From contig NC_057789.1 of assembly GCF_014905175.1 (NCBI RefSeq), positions 7,068,001 through 7,132,000 on the forward strand: 64,000 nt of DNA. The letters are read 5' to 3'. Numbering within the stretch: position 1 is the stretch's first letter; the number at the start of each line of letters is the position of its first letter. The translations under genes were made by a program, and so were the position numbers. The DNA comes from Aphidius gifuensis. Its lineage: Eukaryota; Arthropoda; Insecta; Hymenoptera; Braconidae. The notes below the pieces were generated by a model that had not been told where the DNA came from, did no database searches, and was given only the letters and a program-made list of their open reading frames with translations. Shown one piece after another: positions 50,301 through 59,668 of the stretch.

Positions 50301-52665
50301 TTTGTTCTTGTATTCCAGCATACTAAATCCACATAAAATTGATGTTTATTTCATGAAATAATAATAATAATAATAATAGCCAAAAAAATACTACATATAT
50401 TTGACTATCAAAAAGAAAAGTAAAAATTTTTATCAATAAATTCATTTAAAACAAAAAAAAAATATTTAAAAAAGAAATACTAATGAAAATTGATTTTACA
50501 CTGTGAATTGATTAATCTTTTAAAAACTACAATTCCCAACGTAATTGGAACATTCGAAATTTAATTTAATTCATTTTTTTTTTTTTTAGTGCTTTTTGAC
50601 TTTTCTTATCCAGATGATTGAGTTAACTAATCAATTACAGCTCGCCATGGACAGGAATTAAAAAATAGAATAAAAAAAAAAAGGAATTGAAAATAAAAGA
50701 AAAAAAAAAAAAAAAACTTCAATATACAAACACAGACAGTGTTCAAATGTTGAAAAAAGTAAGTTGAAAAAGTGGAAGTAGCAAGTTATATGGACCAAGT
50801 AGTTCTTTGGTTAATGGCAAGTGGGTCACAAAACTTTGGTTACTTTTGCCGCGATTCAAGTCTTCAACTCTTGTTTTGTTTTTTTTTTTTTTTTTTATTT
50901 TTATATTTTTCCAACCCCCAACACCAAATGCTGGAGTGACTCTCGAAAATTCCACTTAACAAGACACAAATAAAAAGAGAGGAACAAAAAATATGATAAT
51001 GGAACGAAAAAAAAAAACAAAAAAAAATTGATAAAAAAAACGATGTGATCGAGAGGTTTGTTTGCATTAAAATAGTACTCTTGAAAGAACTGAATTGTTA
51101 GACTTGAATATTTAAAAAAAACAATGTATATTCATGGTAAATGAGAAAAAAAAAAATGATTAGGCCATAACACTCACTCAAGTAATGATAATAGTACAAT
51201 TTGTTGTATACATTTTATTTTACGTGTATTTATGTATATAAATGTGTCCACAATTCTAACGTCTGACTAAACATTTATACATACTACTTGATTCAATTGG
51301 TAGTTTGATTCAATGTACTTAAATGTTGTCGATTCAAAATAAAATATATATATTATTTAGCCACATATTTGCGTATAGTTTACATAATTATAATGTATGA
51401 CTAATGACATGTACATACTACTTGGAGCAAATAATTCGACTGACTAATTTAATTAAGACAACTTAACATGGACTCATTGAGTATTTAATTATTAAATAGT
51501 ATATTTAAGTGTTTAGTCATTCATTTTAATTATGTAAACTAAATACACATATAAAAATAAATATATATTTTATATTACTTGAGAAATTTTAACAACGACA
51601 TTGAGTCAAATTACCAGTTGAAATAAGTATCATATATATATTTAGCTATTTGTTTTATCTGTATAAAATTTAAACAAATATATTAAGATAAATAAAATAT
51701 ATTTTATATACGTTTTTGTGTGTGTATATATATATTGTTTTATAACTGTTGTATATATAATTTATACAGGGATATAAAACTCAAGAGAAATAAGGGTTTT
51801 AGAGGTAACTCGGTTTGAGGATACAGTTGAGATGTATTAATGGTTACCAAGTGAAGAAGTAAGAAACCAGAATAGAAGAACAAGCACAAGAACAAGGGAA
51901 ATTTCAAGAAGAAAGATGGTGAGTGCTTAACAGCCGGCACAAAGTAAAACTTACTGCTCCCTGTGTTTCCCTGGGACGAATATTTTGGATCATAATGAAT
52001 GTCGGTAATGTGCCAGAAGTAACCTGCAACATAAACGACCAAGTGAGTAAGGCAACTATATACTTGTACTATTTAATTGATAATTAAAGTGAAAAAGAGA
52101 ATTTTCTTTTTTTATGTTTCTTTCAAAAATTAATATTTGTATTTTTTATTTTAATTTTTTAACAAGTAAGAAATATTTAATTATAAAACAAAAAAAAAAT
52201 AGTTTATTGTTTTTTTAACTTTGAGGTTATAAATATATTAATACAAATGTATTTTATTTTTTATGATATGAACGTTTACAGACTCTCAAAGTTTTTATAA
52301 AAAATAAACTTTATTATTATTTTTCTTCGGTTGTTTTTTTATGTTTCAAAACAAAGTAAACATATTTTGAAAGAATAACCTTATCGATCACTTTATACTC
52401 TCAAAGATTAAAAGCAAAGTTACAAAATTTAAGTTTGTAACAGGTGAAAATGATTGTTTTACATAATATATATATATTTTCTTAAAAAATATATGAATAA
52501 TAATTTTTTGATTCAAAGTTTTTGTATAATAAGATTATGAAATTTAATATAGTATAAGTTTTTGATATTATTATATTCATGAGAAAGTGTAATAGATATA
52601 CACTTACCAATTTTTCCATGAACCAAATATGAGCTGAGTAGTACTAGGTAGACGCGTATCATCAT
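41135..52665 (-). CDS. SMPDL3-like: acid sphingomyelinase-like phosphodiesterase (SMPDL3 family), 9 coding exons, 515 aa
   Basis: Seen: nine minus-strand exons (52665-52608, 52023-51955, 50322-50151, 47397-47192, 46235-45907, 42622-42442, 42345-42236, 41766-41591, 41381-41135) join in frame to 1548 nt with stop. All introns are GT-AG. Residues 1-17 form a signal peptide. Metallophosphoesterase motifs follow: DIHYD (27-31), WTGD (98-101), GHED (139-142), GHTPPG (283-288) and GHWHSD (324-329). NNPGLRLY (360-367) and a Cys-rich C-terminal region (C453, C461, C467, C480, C492) also match the family. Sequons are at N68 and N120. The hydrophobic tail 498-512 could be a GPI signal. Known: SMPDL3A/B are secreted or membrane-anchored zinc phosphodiesterases acting on nucleotide or lipid phosphoesters; they lack the saposin domain of true acid sphingomyelinase, as this protein does. 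SMPDL3B is GPI-anchored. Odd: a Tyr/Gln-rich insert (about 200-256) and GHED instead of GNHD. A candidate polyadenylation hexamer (TTTATT on plus, 40665-40670) is distant and weak. The family is certain; the 3A or 3B type is not. Confidence 0.93.
41591..41766 (-). CDS. SMPDL3-like: SMPDL3-like exon 8: QYYLDL and WVVEYSL region
   Basis: The exon is 176 nt, from acceptor attacag to donor gtgagt, phase 0 to 2. It encodes ILDYTQYYLDLPKAN, then WVVEYSLLDYYDLKEI and SLHDLADRFTQTTDNAF. This matches the start of the C-terminal domain of human SMPDL3A (QYYLNLTEAN, WKLEYILTQTYDI, LYGLAKQF). Confidence 0.94.
42236..42345 (-). CDS. SMPDL3-like: SMPDL3-like exon 7: VAPS-type strand and NNPGLRLY
   Basis: The exon is 110 nt behind a short 96 bp intron, from acceptor aaatag to donor gtaagt, phase 1 to 0. 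It encodes GVPVSWMMIAPSITPGRP, then SPNNPGLRLYKFETSTGQ. The NNPGxRLF/Y segment is diagnostic of SMPDL3 proteins. Confidence 0.95.
42442..42622 (-). CDS. SMPDL3-like: SMPDL3-like exon 6: GHTPPG and GHWHSD metal-binding motifs
   Basis: The exon is 181 nt, from acceptor tttttag to donor gtatat, phase 0 to 1. It encodes VYVVGHTPPGVDE, then KKYLKLIRQYADIIGGQFFGHWHSDTFR (305-332). H284, H325 and H327 are the remaining histidine ligands of the di-metal centre. Human SMPDL3B reads VYIVGHVPPG and GQFFGHHHTDSFR, closer than SMPDL3A in this part. Confidence 0.96.
42623..45906 (-). other. SMPDL3-like intron 5 (3.28 kb)
   Basis: This is the largest intron within the coding part. Most of it is AT-rich with homopolymer runs. 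It contains a GC-shifted segment at about 43765-44085, described separately. No other coding segment was recognised in it. Confidence 0.8.
43765..44085. mobile_element. GC-shifted insertion in intron 5, unclassified (possible LINE/SINE fragment)
   Basis: About 320 bp has clearly higher GC than the surrounding intron and ends in a T-rich run (about 44070-44105). On the minus strand it carries a B-box-like TGTTCGAATCAGG (about 43791-43803). A sequence resembling an A box lies only about 22 nt away, too close for a normal tRNA promoter. A short minus-strand frame (MLKGWSTFVEAIQG) is open but I do not recognise it. The composition break suggests a transposed piece; the class is not determined. 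Confidence 0.35.
45907..46235 (-). CDS. SMPDL3-like: SMPDL3-like exon 5: NTNL core strand plus Tyr-Gln/poly-Gln insert
   Basis: The exon is 329 nt, from acceptor gttacag to donor gtgagt, phase 1 to 0. It encodes SGFYTF, then YRIIFLNTNLWLD (181-193), the low-complexity insert, then DPHNQWSWFESIL (257-269). In human SMPDL3A the matching pieces are RIISLNTNLYYG and DPANQFEWLES, with only about 12 residues between them. Here about 65 residues separate them, including five YQ pairs and 14 consecutive Gln. The reading frame stays open through the repeat and continues into conserved sequence, so the repeat is translated. Confidence 0.92.
46015..46056 (-). repeat. CAA/CAG microsatellite encoding Gln14
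   Basis: Fourteen consecutive Gln codons (residues 229-242) of mixed CAA and CAG lie inside exon 5, flanked by His on both sides. The interruptions of CAG by CAA suggest a moderately stable tract rather than a freshly expanded pure repeat. Confidence 0.95.
46084..46119 (-). repeat. TAT-CAG hexanucleotide repeat encoding Tyr-Gln dipeptides
   Basis: Consecutive TAT CAG codons encode alternating Tyr and Gln at residues 208-219 in exon 5. The repeat lies about 27 bp upstream, in coding direction, of the Gln14 tract. Both belong to the same low-complexity loop. Confidence 0.9.
47192..47397 (-). CDS. SMPDL3-like: SMPDL3-like exon 4: D101, GHED motif
   Basis: The exon is 206 nt, from acceptor tttcag to donor gtttgt. 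The donor is weak but is the only nearby GT that restores the conserved (S)GFYTF junction in frame. It encodes residues 100-169: GDALTH (D101 and H105 match the GDSPPH of human SMPDL3A), the sequon NLT (N120), FVFPALGHED and MWKHWLPNEAL. Vertebrate homologues read FPALGNHD and LWKPWL here, so Asn-His is replaced by His-Glu. The segment between GHED and WKHWL is about ten residues shorter than in human SMPDL3A. Confidence 0.92.
47398..50150 (-). other. SMPDL3-like intron 3 (2.75 kb)
   Basis: AT-rich intron. It holds a 19-20 bp direct repeat (49311 and 49845) in otherwise diverged sequence. No exon-like ORF with convincing splice sites was seen inside it. Confidence 0.75.
49311..49865 (+). repeat. 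direct repeat pair in intron 3
   Basis: TGAGGTACTTGTTTGTTTT occurs at 49311 and again at 49845. The flanks show only weak similarity, such as ATTATTCAG(G/A)CAA near 49377 and 49550. An old local duplication is likely. Confidence 0.35.
50151..50322 (-). CDS. SMPDL3-like: SMPDL3-like exon 3: CDSP and WTG(D) region
   Basis: The exon is 172 nt, from acceptor gatttag to donor gtgagt. It encodes residues 43-100, including C44, the sequon NYS (N68), the CDSPWALIESA helix and EFVLWTG. CDSP(Y/W)xLIxSA and WTGD are family signatures. The exon leaves in phase 2, and the Asp of WTGD comes from exon 4. Confidence 0.95.
50323..51954 (-). other. SMPDL3-like intron 2 (1.63 kb)
   Basis: AT-rich intron with several long poly-A and poly-T runs. 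Open frames inside it are low-complexity and lack coding character. No other feature was seen. Confidence 0.75.
51955..52023 (-). CDS. SMPDL3-like: SMPDL3-like exon 2: DxH metal motif
   Basis: The exon is 69 nt, from acceptor ttgcag to donor gtaagt. With the last base of exon 1 it encodes GYFWHITDIHYDPKYSSQG and a few more residues. The start of the mature enzyme in this family reads GxFWHxTDxHxDPxY. D27 and H29 are the first metal ligands. The exon enters and leaves in phase 1. Confidence 0.95.
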
Positions 52666-52676
52666 CTTGAGTTGAC
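52608..52676 (-). CDS. SMPDL3-like: SMPDL3-like exon 1: 11 nt of 5' UTR plus start codon and signal peptide
   Basis: A splice acceptor (tttacag) ends at 52677. It is followed by 11 nt of 5' UTR and tandem ATG codons at 52665 and 52662. The reading frame gives a short basic N-terminus, then a hydrophobic run VYLVLLSSYLV and a small residue (G17) suitable for signal peptidase. The exon ends in phase 1 at 52608, before gtaagtg. The acceptor just upstream of the ATG implies a separate upstream non-coding exon. The first ATG is taken as the start; the second would shorten the protein by one residue. Confidence 0.85.
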
Positions 52677-55600
52677 CTGTAAACCAATCATGACATATGT
52701 CTCATCATAAAGACATCTGATTTACCACATGGCAACTACACTGATTGCATGTCCTCAAGATACCTCACTAAGTATACATTATATTTACTTACACACTCAC
52801 TCAGTAACTCACACATAAACATTATAACCATACAAGTATCCAAGCAAGCATCAATTACGAGAATGCATCCGTACATAATCTATATCAAGAATCACGGGTT
52901 GCAAGCGAGCAAGGCATGAACATGAAATTGATGGTTTTCCAATAAAAAAAAAAAATAAAAAAAATGACTTTATAAAATAAAATTCAAGTAAAAAAAAAAA
53001 AAAAATTGATAAACGAAATCTTCAATCACGGTATATTATATTCCATTATATAGTTTTCAATAAAAATCAAGTATCGTTTTGTATAAAAAAATATAAAATA
53101 CAATATTCAAAAAATTAATGGTAAAAAAAAAAAAAATACTGCTGCCAGGAAAATATTACATAAAAGAGAGTAATAAATCATACAACAAGTAAATGATATT
53201 TAATAGTATACAAGTAGCCTAAAATAAAATGATGGTAAACATCAAATGAACATGAATTCACATGTTGATATGTCAATCAATATTTTACACGTGTTATATC
53301 TTATTTTAATCTGTCACTGTTATGTAATCGTTAAAGCCATTAATTAAAAATATTATGTAATTGAATTTATAAATGATTATTGACTAATTATTGTCGTTGA
53401 TATAGCAACAAGCTTATTTCTTATAATAAATGTTAAAATTAAATTGTCTTCACAGTCGATTGAAATACAAAAGCAATATATAAAGTTGAATTGTAAAATC
53501 ATTTAGACAAACACAATTGTTAGTCTAGTCATTGTGATACAATATGCTAGACATTTGAAAATTGTGTTGAACAATTTCCGTGTTTGAAAGTACCCTATCG
53601 TGTATTACGCACCTGCGATTTCTCTGGCCATTAGATTACAAGTTGTTTTCAAACTATACTGCTATCAAGGACCGCAACCGATATTGGCTTATCCCGTATA
53701 TATACATATACTACTTGGGCAAACACTTGCTTTCACAGAGCTTTCACCACCAGCTAGTGTAACAACAACATATACATACTACTAAACAAATGTATACATA
53801 AGTTAGTTTATATATATATATTTCAACTGTAAATGAATGTATATTTGGATGATATCTACAACAATATTGTTTAGTATATTATAAACTTTAAATATATAAA
53901 ATTATGGTATGAAAAGATATGAAAGTGGTAACTATTAACAATACAAGAAAACATTGTACTGGAAAAACCCTTTACGAATTTAAATTTTATGTTTTGTTAT
54001 TGTTAAAATTTTCTGCTTGTTGAAATAGTATATAGAATACTAAAAAGTTTAAACCACCAAAACCTGCGACAAGATTTCTGTGAATTTGTTGAATTGAGCT
54101 TTTACCCGTATAGCATTGGACGAGCATTAATTCTACCCCACAATTCTAAGAGAGTTTACAAGCCTCTATCTGAATTCAAAACTTATCCCTCTCATTTTCA
54201 ACCACCACCTTATCTCTTTATACTCCAGACGCTATATATACACTTGAACTCGGATTTTTTTTTTCTCCTTTTTTTTTTTTTACCCTAAATGTTTTATTAA
54301 TATACGAAATAAAGTATTATTGTTATTATTATTTTTAATTATAATAAAATAAAATATTATTTCTTTTATGTTATAAAAAAAAAATTTATATATATTTTTT
54401 TAAGAAATATATTTTTATGTATAAGGTTTTATTTTACTACATTTTTATTCAACTGAAAATGTGTACACATTGAAAAACACAATAATAAAATAAAGAAACC
54501 CAAGAAGAAATTGTGTATGTCAGTTACAATGTAGGGTCAACAGTCACGCCCAGTGACTTTTCCAAAAAAAAAAAAAAAAAAAACTTAGTGAAGCCTGATA
54601 CTTTTATGTATATATAATAAGAAATACCAGATTATTATTATTCTTTTTTATAAGAGAATAAAAAGCACAAACCTTGCCGAACAATCTAGTTAAATGTTTT
54701 GAATTTTTATTTTAAAAAAGAACAAGTATAAATAATATAAACTGCAAACAATAAAGTTATGCAAAGTTATTTTAAACTGATTCTAACAATTGTATATAGA
54801 TTTGAGAATATATATATGTATTGATAAAAAGACAGAGTAATCGTAATCATAAACTAGAAACTGTGTGTTATGAATTTTCAAAATATAAAAAACGATCGAA
54901 AGGTATATATGTGATATTAAGAAAATGATAAATAAAAAATAAAGCTCAATAAAAAGAACCGGAAAGCAAGATGATGTCTGACACGAATTTTTTTTTTTTA
55001 CAGTTTTTATTTTAACCCGGAAGATAAACTTCGACTCCAACAGACCGAGATCACATCCTTAGCCTTCACGACGTGCTCGATATCTCTCCGTAATTCAACT
55101 CGGATAGTAGAATTTGTAAAACTTTATCGAAACTAGGTATTAGAGAAAAATTCTTGAAAGGCGAGTAGGTCCACAAGTTCCGGATTATTCCTTAACCATA
55201 AATCCTTCTCAGATGTAGAAGACGAGACAAATGAGACAACAAAAATAAAATGATAAAAAGTTGAAAATATAACGAGAATAATGATAATGATAAGAGGAAA
55301 AAAAAAAAAGAGATGAAGAAGATGAAGAAATTCAGAGTAAAAAGAAAAAACTATATATGATGCTAAAAAAGATGAATAAAAATAATAATATATATAATAA
55401 CACAGAAAAAAAAAAATGATATTAAAATAGTTCCAAAAATAGAAAATTGAGTATACTTTATCACTTGAGAGACAGTAAATTTTCCTTCATCAAAACTTGA
55501 CGTTCATTATATATAAGGTCAGTTGGAAAAAAAAAAAAAGTGGCAATCAAAATTAATAATAATGTAATACACATGACAGTTGAACAAATAATTTAACAAT

Positions 55601-58600
55601 AAATAAAAGTCATTGTATTAACAAAATTTTCAACTGACTTGTGACACATGCAATGTCTAAGGGTGTCACTTTCACTCTAATGTTATATGAACATCAATTT
55701 GTCATTGCCACAAAGACAGAGTTTTCCGATTACTTTGTTTTTTTTTTTTATTTTGTTTTTACAATGTTAGAGTTGTTTTATAGTTGATTGATGATATGTG
55801 GTTTTTCTTTTTTTATTTTTTGTTTGTTTTTTTTACTCTTGACTATCTTTAGATGGTGATTCAATCTATATTAAATTTAAAAAAAAAAAAAATACTTTCT
55901 GTAAGATTTCGTGTTGGTTACAGACATAAATGACAACAACAACAAAAACAACAATAATAATATCAAATGACTAAGTGGTTTAGGTGAGGTTTAGCCGACG
56001 GCCAACAAGCAACACACAACAACTCTATATTGTTTCAACTGTTGAAGTTTGTTGGTCAAGATAACAACGTAATTCAATCGTACTAAATTCCAATTGAATT
56101 CCAATGCTTTTTTTTTTTTATTTCATTATTTTAAAAGCATTAAACAATTTAAAATTCAATATAACCCCGTAATTTGATTTATACATTCTTTAGTTTTATT
56201 TAATATATTGACTTGATATTTTTTTTTATTTATTTTCATATTTACAACATAACTTGAGTTATAAAAAATTCTTATTATATCATGAAGCAACCTCGAGTGT
56301 AGAAAATATGATAAAAAGCTTGAAATTCTACTTGTTAAAGCTACGGTCAAGTAAATTTTTTATTTTTTATTTTATTTATATTTTTTGTAATAGGATTTAT
56401 GTTACGTTAAATTTATATATTGCAGACAGAAATTTAATAGAATACTCTAAAGTGGAAAATTACCCATATTATTATAGATACTCATACGAAAATAATTTTT
56501 ATTATATACAAAAAAAATAAAAATACAATAAAAAAAAAAAAAGGAGAATAAAAAAATTTTTTATTCATATTTTTATATTATATAAATAAAAAATAAAAAT
56601 CTGTAAAAACATTGGTATATGCAAAGATGTATGAAACGTGAGGTACATAAATCTGACGTATCATCACATATCCTGGCAGACAAGTTGGAGCAACAAGTAA
56701 AAAAAGAAAACACACGGGATATGAATTACCCCACTTGATATATATATAAGTAGTCAAAATATATACAACAATATATATTGAAAGGGGGTGGACGACTAAA
56801 GGGTAAAGTTGATTAGAAGCTCAAAAGAGAGGAACAAAAAAGAACTAGAAGAACAAAGAACGATTAAAAAGAGCATCAAACAAAATAAAAATAAAAAAAA
56901 AGTTTTAGCGACATTAATGAAATTAGTGGTGTCAACTAACGCTCCTAGTGTATAAAGTGTGTTTGATAATAATTAAGGTGAGAGATCAGAGGAAAGTTGT
57001 CACATACATGGTATTGGTAGATGGATTCATTAACTCTGGGGATTTCAAAAGTATACCAATGATTATCCGCTTGACTATTAATTCAATTAAAATGTGTACA
57101 CATATATACATCAACCACATTTAATTTAATCTAACCTACTCATTGTAGTCAATTGGACTATCATTTTCTATTTGTTTTTTTATTTATTTTTCTTCTTATT
57201 CTAGTTATCCTTTTTTCATTATCTTTCTCCGTTGATTAATTTTCTATATTCTTATTGACTCAAAAGCAAATTGCATATATCAAGGTTTTTTTTTTAAAAA
57301 TACCTCAAAGTTATAATGCACTTGTGACGTTGACTGACGAAAAGTTTTAAAACTATTATGTACTTTATATTAAAACTATGCATGTATACTCATTGATTGA
57401 AAATTTTCAATTTCAACTTTTTTTATTTTTTTTATTAATAAAACATACTCATTTTTTTTTTTTTTAAATTGATTTACTTTGTGAATTTAACTTGAATTTT
57501 TAAATGTATTATTGAGAAAAAATATGACATATATTTTAGTATTATAAAATTTTAATATCCATTATTGTAATTAAAATTGAAATATTCACTTTTTTTATAA
57601 TCCCAGAATAAAAGAATAGCTTTATATCTATTTCATTGGAATTATAAAAAAAAGAATGAGTTTTATCATTTTTTAAATTTTACTTTGCAATTATTATTAT
57701 GTTTTAAAATTTAATTACAGTCTTGATTGATTAGTGATATTTTTTTTGTTTATACATATGGCAAATTAAATAAACTGTATCAAGTTGTATAAAGTTGTGT
57801 CAACTTAGTCGTCATGTAAACACACACAGGTCACTCTGTTAAACGTTAATGTTAGATTTGCTTAGTGAAGTACACATTGAAATTGACACAGAACAGTTGG
57901 GAGTAAAATTGGGGTGGTAGTTAGAGAGTATGGTTTGGACTCGACATTCAATTTGACTATTCAAACATAACTAAATGTCGATTTTGAGAAATTTATTAGT
58001 AATTATGATAACTTGATTTTATACTCAAATAAAATACACTCGACAAAACACTAATGTGTTTCAGTTATAAAAAAAAAAAATTTACATAAATTATCATAAA
58101 TTAATTAAGAAAACAGACACGATATTTTAAATTAATTTTTTTTCAAATTCACAACAAAGAGATAAATATAAAATTTTAATAAAATATTACATGGACACAT
58201 TTGAAGCCACTTTTTTTACCACTTTGTTTTGTTTCTTTATTTTTTTTTTTTTCTTAACTTCACCAACGAATAAAATTACAGCTCCACCTTATTCATGCCT
58301 CTATGCATTTTTTTATTTACTTTTTTTTTTTTTTTTTTTTTTACTTTATAACCCTCTTCAAACCAGCTTCTTATTTGCCAGATTTGTACCATACATATAA
58401 CACTGATATTACACGAAAAACTTATTCAACTGGAAGTTCAACCAACCGAACATAAATATAGAAAAAAAAATTACAACATCTTAATTAATAACAAAAAAAA
58501 AATCGACGAAACAAGACAAAACTTTTTTACAATAAAAAAAAAATAAAAAAGTTAATTAAAAAGTGTTATTATAAAATCCAGTCTTTGTTAATAATAACAA

Positions 58601-58899
58601 CAACTTTTTATTTTAATCTTTTTATCACAACATGGGTCAAAAATAATGATGATTTTTTTTACACACGTGATGTGCACATTTTAGTCATGCAATTCATCAG
58701 CTAGAATTCTTAAAACGTGAAAAATATTAATTAATATTTTTTCATATTATTATATCCTTGTATTTTTATTTTTTATAAATAATTTTTAATTTAACACTGA
58801 TTATCAAGGACACTTAATTAAACATTTACAACTGAAACAACACTACAGTATTATGTAAATGTGATTATTTGAATTATCATTGAATAACGTTGATCTTGT
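52677..58899. other. upstream region, probably 5' UTR intron of the SMPDL3-like gene
   Basis: No coding segment was recognised. The acceptor at 52677 means some of this DNA is intronic. A GC-elevated patch at about 55020-55220 has no open frame of note. A short plus-strand frame at 53580-53762 has no recognisable product. Confidence 0.5.
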
Positions 58900-59060
58900 C
58901 GCGGCTCACACAAGTCAAACACTGAGATATTTCAACACTCCATACCACGACGACGCGTTCTTTTAGAATTGAATATATAAACCGCGCACACACAAATATC
59001 CAAGGGTGAATCAGATACAGGCGGTGGCTGTTTTTGCGACTGCGCTCTTTTATAAAACCC
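58900..59060 (-). promoter_or_regulatory. candidate promoter / 5' non-coding exon region
   Basis: A GC-richer island contains a palindromic TATA-like TTTTATAAAA (59048-59057) and, on the minus strand, TTTATATATTC (about 58971-58981). An initiator-like TCAGT (58921-58925) and a donor-like GTGAGC (about 58904-58909) follow on the minus strand. It lies 6.2 kb upstream of the SMPDL3-like start exon, whose acceptor demands an upstream exon. The link to that gene is inferred; the palindromic TATA could equally serve the plus strand. Confidence 0.3.
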
Positions 59061-59502
59061 CTCTGCTGTTTTGTAGCCTCTTCAACCTAGTACCCTCACG
59101 CCCTTTTTATCCTTCTCGTTCATTTCTCTAGCTATCCTTACTTTCTCAATATGTATATATGTCAGTTTGTCATATATCATCGTATCACTTTATGTCCACT
59201 GTAACGTTTTATTAACCGGGAATCAAGTGCCCCTTCAACCCCACTGTTTCTTTTTTTTTTTTCTTTCATTTTTATACCCTTTTTTCTCCTTCATTTGACA
59301 CACTTGTAGCTATTTTATCATTTTTTTTTTTTTATTCAATGTTGGTGACAAATTTATCTATGTATATATACTACTAATCTTTTACTTTTATCAATATATT
59401 CTCCTTTTTTTTTTTGCTTTTTTTGATGCGAGCTTAATCTAGACACATATTACTGTTATTAATTTTTTATTAATATATTTTTTATTCCGTTTCTTTGAAC
59501 AG

Positions 59503-59568
59503 AGTTATTTACACTGGACCATATAATGATGAGATCCGACTGGTGTCCAATACCATTACACCAAACAA
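59503..59568 (+). other. 66 nt exon-like island, unassigned
   Basis: Acceptor ttctttgaacag ends at 59502 and donor gtatgt begins at 59569. The 66 nt between them read VIYTGPYNDEIRLVSNTITP and one more residue in one frame, with balanced codon use unlike the flanks. The exon would be phase-symmetric (length divisible by three). The unusual composition continues past the donor to about 59660, so a conserved non-coding element is an alternative. The minus strand is also open across this region. Confidence 0.25.
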
Positions 59569-59668
59569 GTATGTTGGCATCTAGCTTTATCAACCGAGGG
59601 ATGACCATGACCACTAGCATGTCAACGTGTACATGTGTGATATTGTAAAAGCACGCCTCAACTACCAC

